Shown: piece by piece, positions 1-6,898 of the stretch
How the letters are laid out: each line of letters begins with the position of its first letter
Numbering within the stretch: position 1 is the stretch's first letter
NCBI GenBank assembly: GCA_017853735.1
Contig: JAFMJA010000026.1
Location: 1 to 17,516 of the forward strand
DNA length: 17,516 nt
Direction: 5' to 3'
Origin: Burkholderiaceae bacterium
GTDB lineage: Bacteria; Pseudomonadota; Gammaproteobacteria; Burkholderiales; Burkholderiaceae_C
The notes under the pieces: generated by a model
Database searches by the model: none
What the model was told of the DNA's origin: nothing
What the model saw: the letters and a program-made list of their open reading frames with translations, nothing else
Position numbers and translations under genes: made by a program

Positions 1-602
1 TCGGCTCCGGCAAAACCACTTTGCTGGAAATGCTGTGCAAGGCCATGCGTGACAAATATGACCTGGTGGCTATCACCAATGACATTTACACCAAGGAAGA
101 TCAGCGCCTGCTGACGGTCAGCGGCGCATTGCCGCCCGAACGTATCATGGGGGTTGAGACGGGTGGCTGCCCGCACACAGCCATTCGCGAGGACGCCTCG
201 ATCAACCTGGAGGCCATCGACCGCATGCTGGTGGAATTTCCGAATGCCGACATCGTTTTCATCGAATCTGGCGGTGACAATCTGGCTGCAACCTTCAGTC
301 CGGAACTCAGTGACCTCACTCTCTATGTGATCGATGTGGCTGCAGGAGAAAAAATACCTCGCAAGGGCGGACCTGGCATTACCAAGAGCGACCTGTTCAT
401 CATCAACAAAACTGACCTGGCCCCCCATGTGGGTGCCAATCTTGAGGTAATGGATGCTGATACCCGACGCATGCGCAGCACAGAGCGCGGGATCAAACCC
501 TATGTCATGACCAATCTGAAGACACTGGCCGGAGTGGACGAAGTGGTGCGCCATATCGAGCGCCAGGGTCTGCTACAGGCGACGCAGGCACCAGTCGGAT
601 AA
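1..602 (+). CDS. ureG: Urease accessory GTPase UreG, 5' end missing
   Basis: UreG is the cytoplasmic GTPase that, with UreD, UreF and UreE, delivers nickel to apo-urease. The reading frame is open from base 3 and begins inside the P-loop (GSGKTT), so roughly the first dozen residues lie left of the window; the first in-frame TTG at 21 is not the start. The Cys-Pro-His metal-binding motif (codons 168-176, within GGCPHTAIREDAS), the ESGGDNLAATFSPEL stretch, the KGGPGITKSDL stretch and the guanine-specificity motif NKTDL are all visible and typical of the family. The stop is TAA at 600-602. The length is right for a full UreG of about 205 residues. The rest of the urease operon is presumably just upstream. 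The next gene converges on it after only 30 bp, and no clear terminator is seen between them. Confidence 0.96.
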   Translation, partial: GSGKTTLLEMLCKAMRDKYDLVAITNDIYTKEDQRLLTVSGALPPERIMGVETGGCPHTAIREDASINLEAIDRMLVEFPNADIVFIESGGDNLAATFSPELSDLTLYVIDVAAGEKIPRKGGPGITKSDLFIINKTDLAPHVGANLEVMDADTRRMRSTERGIKPYVMTNLKTLAGVDEVVRHIERQGLLQATQAPVG

Positions 603-632
603 GCGGCACGCAATACCGTCACTGCAGTCTTC

Positions 633-1142
633 TCAGATATTCAGCGGCACTTCACGCAGGAACACAGGCAGGTCCATCACCGGGGGACGCACCTTGGCCT
701 GGCAAATCATCTCGGCCACAAAGCCACGGTGGTAACTCTTGTGGTTGACGATATGCAGCAGCATGTCTCCGCGCGAGATTGCGCCACTGCCGCCATCAAC
801 ATACTCAAACTGCACCACCTCCTCGCTCAGTGGCTCGGTCAAGCCATCGGCGTAATCGATGTACCAGGCATCCAGCGCAGTCTGATTGCCCCGCAATTCC
901 TCCAGGCTGGGCTCGACATCGGTGATGCGCTTGGTAAAGCCGTGGGCCACTCCAGTAAGGTGCCCTTTCCAGATCAGGTCGATCACATAGTTGTGGTTCA
1001 GGGTGTTGACCATGTTGCCAAACAGGGTAGTGCGTTTGGCGGTGGCCTCGCCAGCCGGCAATGCAGCCACCCCATCAAACATGCGTTGGTTGGCCCAGGC
1101 GCTGTAGCGCGTCAGCATGCGCAGATTACGTAAGACAGTCAT
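633..1142 (-). CDS. DinB-family putative metal-dependent protein
   Basis: This 169-residue protein has the DinB/YfiT-like four-helix-bundle pattern: an N-terminal RYSAWANQRMFD helix, a histidine at residue 50 (LNHNYVIDLIW), and HIVNHKSYHRG with histidines at 134 and 138. These three are the expected divalent-metal ligands. Family members include thiol-dependent transferases and damage-inducible proteins of unknown chemistry; the substrate cannot be read from the sequence. Its ATG overlaps the rsmD stop codon in an ATGA, so it is probably translated by coupling to rsmD and is last in the peptidase-rsmD operon. It is far too short to be an EgtB/SenA enzyme, which carries a DinB-like domain plus a second large domain. 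Confidence 0.88.
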   Translation of the reverse strand: MTVLRNLRMLTRYSAWANQRMFDGVAALPAGEATAKRTTLFGNMVNTLNHNYVIDLIWKGHLTGVAHGFTKRITDVEPSLEELRGNQTALDAWYIDYADGLTEPLSEEVVQFEYVDGGSGAISRGDMLLHIVNHKSYHRGFVAEMICQAKVRPPVMDLPVFLREVPLNI

Positions 1143-1738
1143 TGCTCACTCCTTTTTAGCAGGTGGGCTTGCACCATGCCCGCCTTGAGGTGTCGGTATA
1201 GCTGCAAGCCCATGGGCGCGAGCTGCTCGGCGCTCCAGGCGCGCGGCGCCTCCAGATAGATAAAGCCTTCTGGCGCCAGCACCGCAGCGGCAGCTTGCAA
1301 GGCACTTTCAAACAGATTGGATTCAAAGGGCGGGTCCAGCAGGACAAGGTCGACGCTCTGTGCAGGCAGTTGGCGCAGGGCCATCAGGCCGTCCCCGCCT
1401 TGCACCTGCACTGTATTGGCCTGCAGCTGCGTCTTGAGGCTGGAGAGCTGAGTTGCGAGCGCAGCATCCTGCTCAAACAGCAGGACCTGTTTGGCGCCAC
1501 GCGAGGCCGCCTCAAAACCCAGCGCACCGGTGCCAGCAAAGGCATCCACGCAACGCCAGCCACTCAGGTCCTGGCCCAGCCAGTTGAACAGGGTTTCACG
1601 CACCCGGTCGGGCGTCGGGCGCAGGCCGGGCTTGTCGGCCACAGGGAGCTTGCGCCGTTTCCACTGCCCACCAATGATGCGCACTTCGCCGGGTGGCCTG
1701 TGTTTGGATTTACCTGGAGCCAGGGCGGTCCCGCTCAA
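1139..1738 (-). CDS. rsmD: 16S rRNA (guanine-966-N2)-methyltransferase RsmD
   Basis: RsmD methylates G966 of 16S rRNA during 30S assembly, using S-adenosylmethionine. With the chosen start the protein has 199 residues, the usual family size. It shows the N-terminal RIIGGQWKRRKL (residues 20-31), RPTPDRVRETLFNWL (40-54), SAM-binding motif I (DAFAGTGALG, 65-74) and the catalytic DPPF (135-138). The frame stays open upstream to 1843, but that extension lies inside the preceding peptidase gene and is not family-like. I chose TTG at 1738-1736, which overlaps the peptidase stop codon as TTGA and follows a G-rich stretch that could serve as ribosome binding site. At its end the TGA overlaps the DinB-family ATG. 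A more distal start cannot be excluded. Confidence 0.93.
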   Translation of the reverse strand: MSGTALAPGKSKHRPPGEVRIIGGQWKRRKLPVADKPGLRPTPDRVRETLFNWLGQDLSGWRCVDAFAGTGALGFEAASRGAKQVLLFEQDAALATQLSSLKTQLQANTVQVQGGDGLMALRQLPAQSVDLVLLDPPFESNLFESALQAAAAVLAPEGFIYLEAPRAWSAEQLAPMGLQLYRHLKAGMVQAHLLKRSEQ

Positions 1739-3105
1739 GGCTTGCCCCCCACCACCACGGTGGCCATCCTGTCGGGCTGCAACTTGCGCGCAAACGCTGC
1801 GCGCACATCGGCCACGCTGACCCTGGCCACCTGCTCGGTCCAACTGTCCAGATAGTTGAGCGGCAATCCATGCCAGGCGATGTTGGCTACGTTGTCCAGC
1901 AGCTTTCGGTTGCTGTCCACGCGCAGCGCGAAACCACCAATCAGGTTGTCCTTGGCTGCCTGCAACTCTTCCTGGCTCGGGCCCTGGGCAACAAAGCTGG
2001 CCACCACTTGGCGTGCCACCTGCACCGCTTGCGTGGCCTGGTCGGGCCGGGTCTGCAGGCCCAACGTCCAGGCACCAGCATGCAGGCCGGGGGCGAAGTA
2101 GCTGTACACGCTGTAGCTCAGGCCGCGCTTTTCGCGCACCTCAGAGGTCAGACGCGAGACAAAGCCCCCGCCGCCCAGGGTGTAGTTGCCCACCAGCAGG
2201 GGAAAGAAATCCGGGTCATTGCGCTTGAAGCCAGGCTGGCCGATCAGCACATGGGCCTGGGCCGAATCGAAGGGAATGTTTTTTTCGACTGCCTGGGCAA
2301 GCGCTTGCACCTCGGGCACCGGGGGCAAGGACGGGCATGGTCCGCTGGGCAGGCGTCCCATCAGTTGTGTGGCCAGCGCATCGGCCTGCTGGCGGCTGAG
2401 CGCACCCACCACGCTCAGCTTGGCACGGCAGGGCAGCAGAGTGCGGGCGTGCAAGGCCCGCATATCCGCCACCTCGATGCGCGCCAGGGTTGCTTCGGTC
2501 ATTTCATAACCGTAGGGGTGCTGGCCAAACACCAGCGCCTGGAAGTTGCGTCCGGCCACGGTGGCAGGCCGGGTGTTGGCCTCGCGCAAGGAAGCGCCCA
2601 GACGCTGGCGCTCTCGCACCCATACCTCTGGCGGAAAAGACGGCTCGGCCAGCTGGCGCGAGGCCAGTTCGGCGGCCCTGGCCAGCAAATCGGGAAAGCT
2701 GAGCGAGCGCAGACTAAAGCTCATTCGGTCGCTGCTTGCACCTGCGCCAAAGCTGGCGCCCAGATCTGCCCAGGCCTCGCCCAGGGCGTTTTCGTCCAGG
2801 GCACTGTCATAAGTGCCGGCACCTGCTGCACCAGTTCTGGCCTGGGCCGATGCCGGGCGCAATCCCTTGGAGATCATGCCCGCGGTGACGCTGGCCAGGC
2901 CGGCCTGGCTTGCCGGGTCGCGCCGGTCGCCGGCATCAAAGTCGATCTGCACATCCACCATGGGCAGCGCCGGGCTTTGCACCAGATAGATTGCAGCTCC
3001 GGAGGGGTGGGTCCAGTGCTCGATGGGAATGCCCGCCTGCGCCTGACCCAGACCCGCCAGCGCCAGGGCCAAGGCCCCAAGCCAGCGCAATGTTGTGCTG
3101 TTCAT
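1735..3105 (-). CDS. M16-family peptidase-like protein, zinc motif absent
   Basis: This 456-residue protein begins with a signal peptide (basic start, then a Leu/Ala-rich core and an AQA-type cleavage site near residue 24), so it should be periplasmic. The C-terminal half has the M16 hallmarks, including GGGFVSRLTSEVREKRGLSY, whose Arg and Tyr help bind substrate in this family. Where an active M16 enzyme has HxxEH, this protein reads GLASVTAGMISKG, with no zinc ligands. It is therefore probably the non-catalytic partner of the active M16 enzyme encoded immediately upstream, as in two-subunit processing peptidases. The gap to that gene is 16 bp, with AAAGG about 10 bases before the ATG. Partnership is inference; the family and the missing motif are seen directly. 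Confidence 0.93.
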   Translation of the reverse strand: MNSTTLRWLGALALALAGLGQAQAGIPIEHWTHPSGAAIYLVQSPALPMVDVQIDFDAGDRRDPASQAGLASVTAGMISKGLRPASAQARTGAAGAGTYDSALDENALGEAWADLGASFGAGASSDRMSFSLRSLSFPDLLARAAELASRQLAEPSFPPEVWVRERQRLGASLREANTRPATVAGRNFQALVFGQHPYGYEMTEATLARIEVADMRALHARTLLPCRAKLSVVGALSRQQADALATQLMGRLPSGPCPSLPPVPEVQALAQAVEKNIPFDSAQAHVLIGQPGFKRNDPDFFPLLVGNYTLGGGGFVSRLTSEVREKRGLSYSVYSYFAPGLHAGAWTLGLQTRPDQATQAVQVARQVVASFVAQGPSQEELQAAKDNLIGGFALRVDSNRKLLDNVANIAWHGLPLNYLDSWTEQVARVSVADVRAAFARKLQPDRMATVVVGGKP

Positions 3106-3121
3106 GGAAGTGTGGCCTTTC

Positions 3122-4507
3122 TCAGTGGCGCGCGCCTGCTGCCGGTTTGGCGCGAGGCTTGTTGGGGTCGGGCGGCTGCGGCAGCAAATGCGCCACGGTC
3201 AGCTGGTCATCAGCAAAGTAGCGTGCCGCCACCGAACGCACCTGCTCGGCGCTGACCGCGCGCAGGCGCTCGAGCAGACGATCACTGGCATCCACAGGCA
3301 GGCCTTGCACCCAGTTGCTGCCCAGTTCACGCGCCTGTGCCATGAGCGAATCTTTTTTGTACACCTGGCTGGCCACCCACTGGGTCTTGACCCGCTGCAG
3401 CTCGGGCTCGGACACGCCTTCGCGCGCCACTCTGGCCACCTGAGCGCGCAAGGCTGCCTCCAGCTGCTCGGTACTCTTGCCAGGTGCCGGCACGCCATCG
3501 AGCATGAAGAGTTGCGGGCCGCGCCCGAACAGGCCGTTGGAAGCCCCCGCACTGTCGGCCAGGCGATCGCTGCCCTGGGTCAGCGCACGGTCAAGCCGGG
3601 CACCGCTGTAGCCATCAAGCACCGCCGACAAGACAGTGAGGGCCAGGGCATCCTGGTCCTGCGCACTGGGCGCATCCAGTGAGCGCAGGCCCGGCACCTT
3701 GAAAGCCAGCGCCACATAGGCCTGCTCGGCGGGGGCTTTGACCGCGATGCGGCGCAAGCCCACTTGGGGCGGCTCGGTGCGCGGCTTGCGGGTGGGCAAG
3801 GTGCGCGCCGGGATGCGGCCATAGATCTGCTCGGCCAGGCGAAGCACCTCGGCCACATCCACATCACCGACCACCACCACCGCCGCATTGGCTGGCACAT
3901 ACCAGCGCTGGTAGAAATCGCGGGCATCCTGCGCAGTCATGGACTCCAGGTCGCTCATCCAGCCCACCACCGGCCGGCGGTAGGGCGCGGCCTGAAATGT
4001 CGCGGCGTTGAGCGCCTCATACAGCAAGGCGCGGGGGTTGTCTTCGGTGCGCAGCCGGCGCTCCTCTTTCACCACCTCCAGCTCCTTGACGAATTCTTCA
4101 TCCGGCCATTGGTTGTTGGCAAAGCGATCGGCCTCCAGCCGCATCACCTCTTCCAGCCGGTTGGCCGGAATCTGCTGGAAGTAGCCGGTGTAGTCCTGTC
4201 CGGTGAAAGCGTTTTCGCGACCGCCCAGGGCGGCCACCCGGCGCGAGAACTCGCCCGCCTTGAGGGAAGGTGTGCCCTTGAAGAGCATATGCTCCAGCAC
4301 ATGGGCGATGCCGCTGCTGCCATCGACCTCGTCCATCGCGCCCACCCGCAGCCACAGCATGTGCACCGCAGTGGGGGCGCGCCGATCGGGCTTGATCAGC
4401 ACGGTCATGCCATTGGCCAGGGTGAATTGCTGCACCGTGGCAGGACCTTGCGACCAGGCCGGCAACAGCAGACAGGCCAGGGTAAGGAGTAAGAGAAAGC
4501 GTTTCAT
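3122..4507 (-). CDS. M16-family zinc metallopeptidase, secreted
   Basis: This 461-residue periplasmic zinc peptidase of the pitrilysin/processing-peptidase family has a clear signal peptide (MKRFLLLLTLACLLLPAWSQ). The zinc motif HVLEH is at residues 69-73, followed by MLFKGT. The third ligand is expected among the glutamates near 148-149 (EVVKEERRL). The segment GGRENAFTGQDYTGYF (95-110) is typical of the family. The frame is open upstream to 4690, but that part overlaps ftsY on the other strand. I chose ATG at 4507 because it gives a normal signal peptide; ATG at 4519 would add four residues. No Shine-Dalgarno sequence is visible before either. It heads a four-gene operon, and its start lies inside a palindrome shared with ftsY. 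Confidence 0.93.
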   Translation of the reverse strand: MKRFLLLLTLACLLLPAWSQGPATVQQFTLANGMTVLIKPDRRAPTAVHMLWLRVGAMDEVDGSSGIAHVLEHMLFKGTPSLKAGEFSRRVAALGGRENAFTGQDYTGYFQQIPANRLEEVMRLEADRFANNQWPDEEFVKELEVVKEERRLRTEDNPRALLYEALNAATFQAAPYRRPVVGWMSDLESMTAQDARDFYQRWYVPANAAVVVVGDVDVAEVLRLAEQIYGRIPARTLPTRKPRTEPPQVGLRRIAVKAPAEQAYVALAFKVPGLRSLDAPSAQDQDALALTVLSAVLDGYSGARLDRALTQGSDRLADSAGASNGLFGRGPQLFMLDGVPAPGKSTEQLEAALRAQVARVAREGVSEPELQRVKTQWVASQVYKKDSLMAQARELGSNWVQGLPVDASDRLLERLRAVSAEQVRSVAARYFADDQLTVAHLLPQPPDPNKPRAKPAAGARH

Positions 4508-4525
4508 AGAATGCAGCATTCTATG
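4505..4525. promoter_or_regulatory. Perfect 21-bp palindrome between divergent starts, candidate bidirectional promoter or operator
   Basis: The arms CATAGAATGC (4505-4514) and GCATTCTATG (4516-4525) are exact reverse complements around a single base. Each strand therefore carries TAGAAT, a five-of-six match to the -10 consensus: 4507-4512 for ftsY and 4523-4518 for the peptidase operon. Initiation about seven bases downstream would give very short leaders, which fits the lack of a Shine-Dalgarno sequence at both genes. I see no convincing -35 hexamer at proper spacing on either strand. A regulator binding site is the alternative reading. Confidence 0.45.
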
Positions 4526-4535
4526 AATGCCCGCC

Positions 4536-5516
4536 ATGTTCAGTTTTTTCAAGAAAAAAAGCCCTTCCAGCGCATCGGCCCTTGATCCAGCACCTGTTGC
4601 CGAAACAGCCTCGCCGACAAGGGCCAACTGGCTGGCCAGACTCCAGTCCGGCCTGCGCAAGACCGGCACCAGCATCAGCACGGTGTTCACCGGTACCCAG
4701 ATCGATGAGGCGCTCTATGAAGAGCTCGAGGCGGCATTGCTGATGGCCGATGCAGGTATGCCGGCGACCCAGTTTGTGCTGGATGAACTCAAGCTTCGGG
4801 TCAAGCAGCTCAAGGCCAGCGATCCGGCTGCGGTCAAGTCCCTGCTGATGGATGTGTTGACCGAATTGTTGACCCCGCTGGAAAAGCCCCTGCTGATCGG
4901 CCAGCAGATGCCCACCGTGATCATGGTGGCTGGGGTCAACGGTGCGGGCAAGACCACCTCGATCGGCAAGCTCACCCGCCACCTGGCCGATGGGGGCGCC
5001 AGTGTGCTGCTGGCCGCTGCCGACACCTTCCGTGCGGCTGCGCGTGAGCAGCTGGGTGTCTGGGCGGACCGCAATCAGGTGGAAATCATCAGCCAGGCTG
5101 GCGCCGATCCTGCCTCGGTCTGCTTTGATGCGGTCAACGCCGGCAAGGCCCGTGCCAAGGATGTGGTGCTGATCGACACCGCCGGGCGCCTACCGACCCA
5201 GCTGCACCTGATGGAAGAGCTGAAAAAAATCAGGCGGGTGGTGCAAAAGGCCGATGCCAGCGCGCCGCATGAAGTCTTGCTGGTGATTGACGGCAACACC
5301 GGCCAGAACGCCCTGGCCCAGGTGCGCGCCTTTGACGATGCGCTGCAGCTGACCGGGCTCATTGTGACCAAGCTCGACGGCACCGCCAAGGGCGGGGTGC
5401 TGGCGGCCATTGCGCGCGAGCGTCCGCTGCCGGTGTACTTCATCGGTGTTGGTGAGAAACTCGAAGACCTCGAGACTTTCAGTGCGCGCGAGTTTGCCCA
5501 GGCGCTGCTGGGATAG
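4536..5516 (+). CDS. ftsY: Signal recognition particle receptor FtsY
   Basis: FtsY is the membrane-associated GTPase that docks SRP-ribosome complexes and hands nascent membrane proteins to SecYEG. From MFSFFKKK the protein has 326 residues. A short, weakly acidic A-domain remnant (about 1-45) precedes the N domain. The G domain contains the P-loop GVNGAGKTT (133-141), DTFRAAA (163-169), DTAGR (214-218), TKLD (278-281) and GVGEKLEDL (304-312). All GTPase motifs are intact. The A domain is much shorter than in E. coli. An in-frame ATG at 4527 would add three residues; I prefer 4536 because MFSFFKK is the common beginning in related bacteria. It diverges from the M16 peptidase operon across the palindrome. 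Confidence 0.97.
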   Translation: MFSFFKKKSPSSASALDPAPVAETASPTRANWLARLQSGLRKTGTSISTVFTGTQIDEALYEELEAALLMADAGMPATQFVLDELKLRVKQLKASDPAAVKSLLMDVLTELLTPLEKPLLIGQQMPTVIMVAGVNGAGKTTSIGKLTRHLADGGASVLLAAADTFRAAAREQLGVWADRNQVEIISQAGADPASVCFDAVNAGKARAKDVVLIDTAGRLPTQLHLMEELKKIRRVVQKADASAPHEVLLVIDGNTGQNALAQVRAFDDALQLTGLIVTKLDGTAKGGVLAAIARERPLPVYFIGVGEKLEDLETFSAREFAQALLG

Positions 5517-5610
5517 GGATGGTGTTGGACGCCGTGCCCTGGTCGGGATTGCGTCCGACGGCGCAGTAACTTACTCTTGCCTTGCCAGGGAGCTCCTGGC
5601 GGGCCATGCA

Positions 5611-5633
5611 TTGCCGGGTATTGCGCCCGGCAA
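5611..5633. repeat. GCCGGG-type hairpin, copy 1
   Basis: The 8-base arms TTGCCGGG and CCCGGCAA are perfect complements around a 7-base loop. A second stem with the same core and loop length occurs about 100 bp downstream. Confidence 0.5.
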
Positions 5634-5715
5634 AACAATTTCCACCGGAGCGCGACCCGACTAATTACTCAACCTTGATCGTGCTACCTTAGACGACACA
5701 AGAAAGTGAGTGCGC

Positions 5716-5736
5716 TGCCGGGCGCACAACCCGGCA
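5716..5736. repeat. GCCGGG-type hairpin, copy 2
   Basis: The arms TGCCGGG and CCCGGCA are perfect complements around a 7-base loop. Core and loop length match the hairpin at 5611-5633, but the loop sequences differ, so the structure is kept rather than the full sequence. Confidence 0.5.
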
Positions 5737-5833
5737 ATGAATGACCCGCCGGGGGCGCCCCGTCAAGGCAAGTCCTGTCAGGGACAGCATCGATGCGCAA
5801 GGTGGAAGTGTTGAACACTACCCCCAGACACCC

Positions 5834-6898
5834 TCAGCGAATCTCCAAGCGGCTGCTGCCTGTGCCGCTGATATGTCCAATCTCGGCGGCCGCTGCAAAG
5901 CCATGGCGGCGAAACACTGCCAGCACCGCATCCACGCACTCAGGCGCGCAGCTCACCAGCAAGCCGCCACTGGTCTGGGGGTCGCTCAGCAAAGCCTGGT
6001 CATGCGCAGCAAAACCTGGTGGCAGCGTCACCTCTTGACCATAGGCGGCCCAATTGCGCCCCGAGGCGCCCGTGATCAAGCCCTGGGCGGCAAATTGGCG
6101 CACCCCATCGAGCAGCGGCACACGCGCCCAGTCAATGTGCACTGTGCAGCCCGCGCCACGCGCCAGCTCCAGCGCATGGCCGGCCAGGCCAAAGCCGGTG
6201 ACATCGGTGAGCGCATGCACCCCCTCAAGCGCTGCCAGATCCGGACCCGGTGTATTGAGTTGGGTGGTATTGGCAATCATCTGGGCGTAGCCCGGGGCGC
6301 CCAACTGGTCTTTCTTCAGCGCCGCTGACAGCACGCCCACGCCCAGCGGTTTGCCCAGGATCAGGCGATCGCCAGGTTTTGCGTCGGCATTGCGCTTGAC
6401 CCGCTTGGGATGGACCAGGCCCAGCGCTACCAGACCATAGATCGGCTCGACCGAGTCGATGGTGTGGCCACCGGCGATCGGGATTCCGGCCGCCTGGCAT
6501 ACCGATTGACCGCCCGCCAGGATTTTCCCGATGGTGTCGGTGGACAAGACGCTGATCGGCATGCCCACCAGGGCCAGCGCCAGGATCGGCTTGCCGCCCA
6601 TGGCGTAGACATCGGAGATCGCATTGGTGGCAGCGATACGGCCGAAGTCATAGGGATCGTCCACGATCGGCATGAAGAAATCGGTGGTGGCAATCAGTGC
6701 CTGCTCATCGTTGAGCTGGTAGACCGCGGCATCGTCGGCAGTCTCAATGCCCACCAGCAGTTCGGCGGGCACGGGCAGGCCGCTGCCGCTTTTCAGGATT
6801 TCGGACAGCACACCGGGGGCAATCTTGCAACCGCAGCCACCGCCATGGGACAGCGAAGTCAGGCGCGGCTCGGCGGGGAGGATCAGGGGAGCATTCAT
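5834..6898 (-). CDS. selD: Selenophosphate synthetase, SelD family, probably SenC
   Basis: This enzyme makes selenophosphate from selenide and ATP. The 354-residue protein shows the family pattern: a glycine-rich N-terminus with catalytic Cys22 and Lys25 (SHGGGCGCKIAP), then TTDFFMPIVDDPYDFGRIAA and NAISDVYAMGGKP for ATP and metal binding. The catalytic residue is cysteine, not selenocysteine. The frame stays open upstream to 7198, but that part lies inside the previous gene. I chose ATG at 6898, which overlaps the glycosyltransferase stop as ATGA. Fusion to the senB-like gene suggests it works as SenC, feeding a selenosugar pathway. It could also supply selenouridine or selenocysteine synthesis elsewhere in the genome. 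Family is certain; the Sen role is inference from context. Confidence 0.95.
   Translation of the reverse strand: MNAPLILPAEPRLTSLSHGGGCGCKIAPGVLSEILKSGSGLPVPAELLVGIETADDAAVYQLNDEQALIATTDFFMPIVDDPYDFGRIAATNAISDVYAMGGKPILALALVGMPISVLSTDTIGKILAGGQSVCQAAGIPIAGGHTIDSVEPIYGLVALGLVHPKRVKRNADAKPGDRLILGKPLGVGVLSAALKKDQLGAPGYAQMIANTTQLNTPGPDLAALEGVHALTDVTGFGLAGHALELARGAGCTVHIDWARVPLLDGVRQFAAQGLITGASGRNWAAYGQEVTLPPGFAAHDQALLSDPQTSGGLLVSCAPECVDAVLAVFRRHGFAAAAEIGHISGTGSSRLEIR

Larger units (their letters stand above)
5517..5833. other. Gene-free interval with several hairpins between ftsY and selD
   Basis: This 317-bp stretch between convergent stop codons holds no convincing gene. It contains potential hairpins: an 8-pair stem 5525-5532/5551-5558 with one wobble, GCCAGG/CCTGGC at 5584-5600, an exact 8-pair stem TTGCCGGG/CCCGGCAA at 5611-5633, an exact 7-pair stem TGCCGGG/CCCGGCA at 5716-5736, CTGTC/GACAG near 5776-5788 and AGTGTT/AACACT near 5808-5820. 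The two GCCGGG stems each have a 7-base loop. None is followed by a T-run on either strand, so they are not classical intrinsic terminators. An untranslated RNA or a repeat family is possible; no known RNA class is recognised. Confidence 0.4.

Noticed and set aside
633..1142. DinB-family gene as the missing senA
   Set aside because: At 169 residues it has only the DinB-type bundle, lacks the second catalytic domain of EgtB/SenA enzymes, and is tied to rsmD rather than to the selenium operon.
1693..3255. Plus-strand open frame of 520 codons
   Set aside because: It lies antisense over the M16-like gene and rsmD, has no family-like motifs, and such long shadows are common in GC-rich coding DNA.
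5517..5833. tRNA-Sec, SRP RNA, tmRNA or RNase P RNA beside selD
   Set aside because: No cloverleaf with a TCA anticodon, no GGAAGGAAGCA-type SRP loop and no other conserved RNA signature could be found by eye.
6827..6835. Selenocysteine in place of the SelD catalytic cysteine
   Set aside because: The codon in the GGGCGCK motif is TGC, so the residue is ordinary cysteine; no in-frame TGA is present there.
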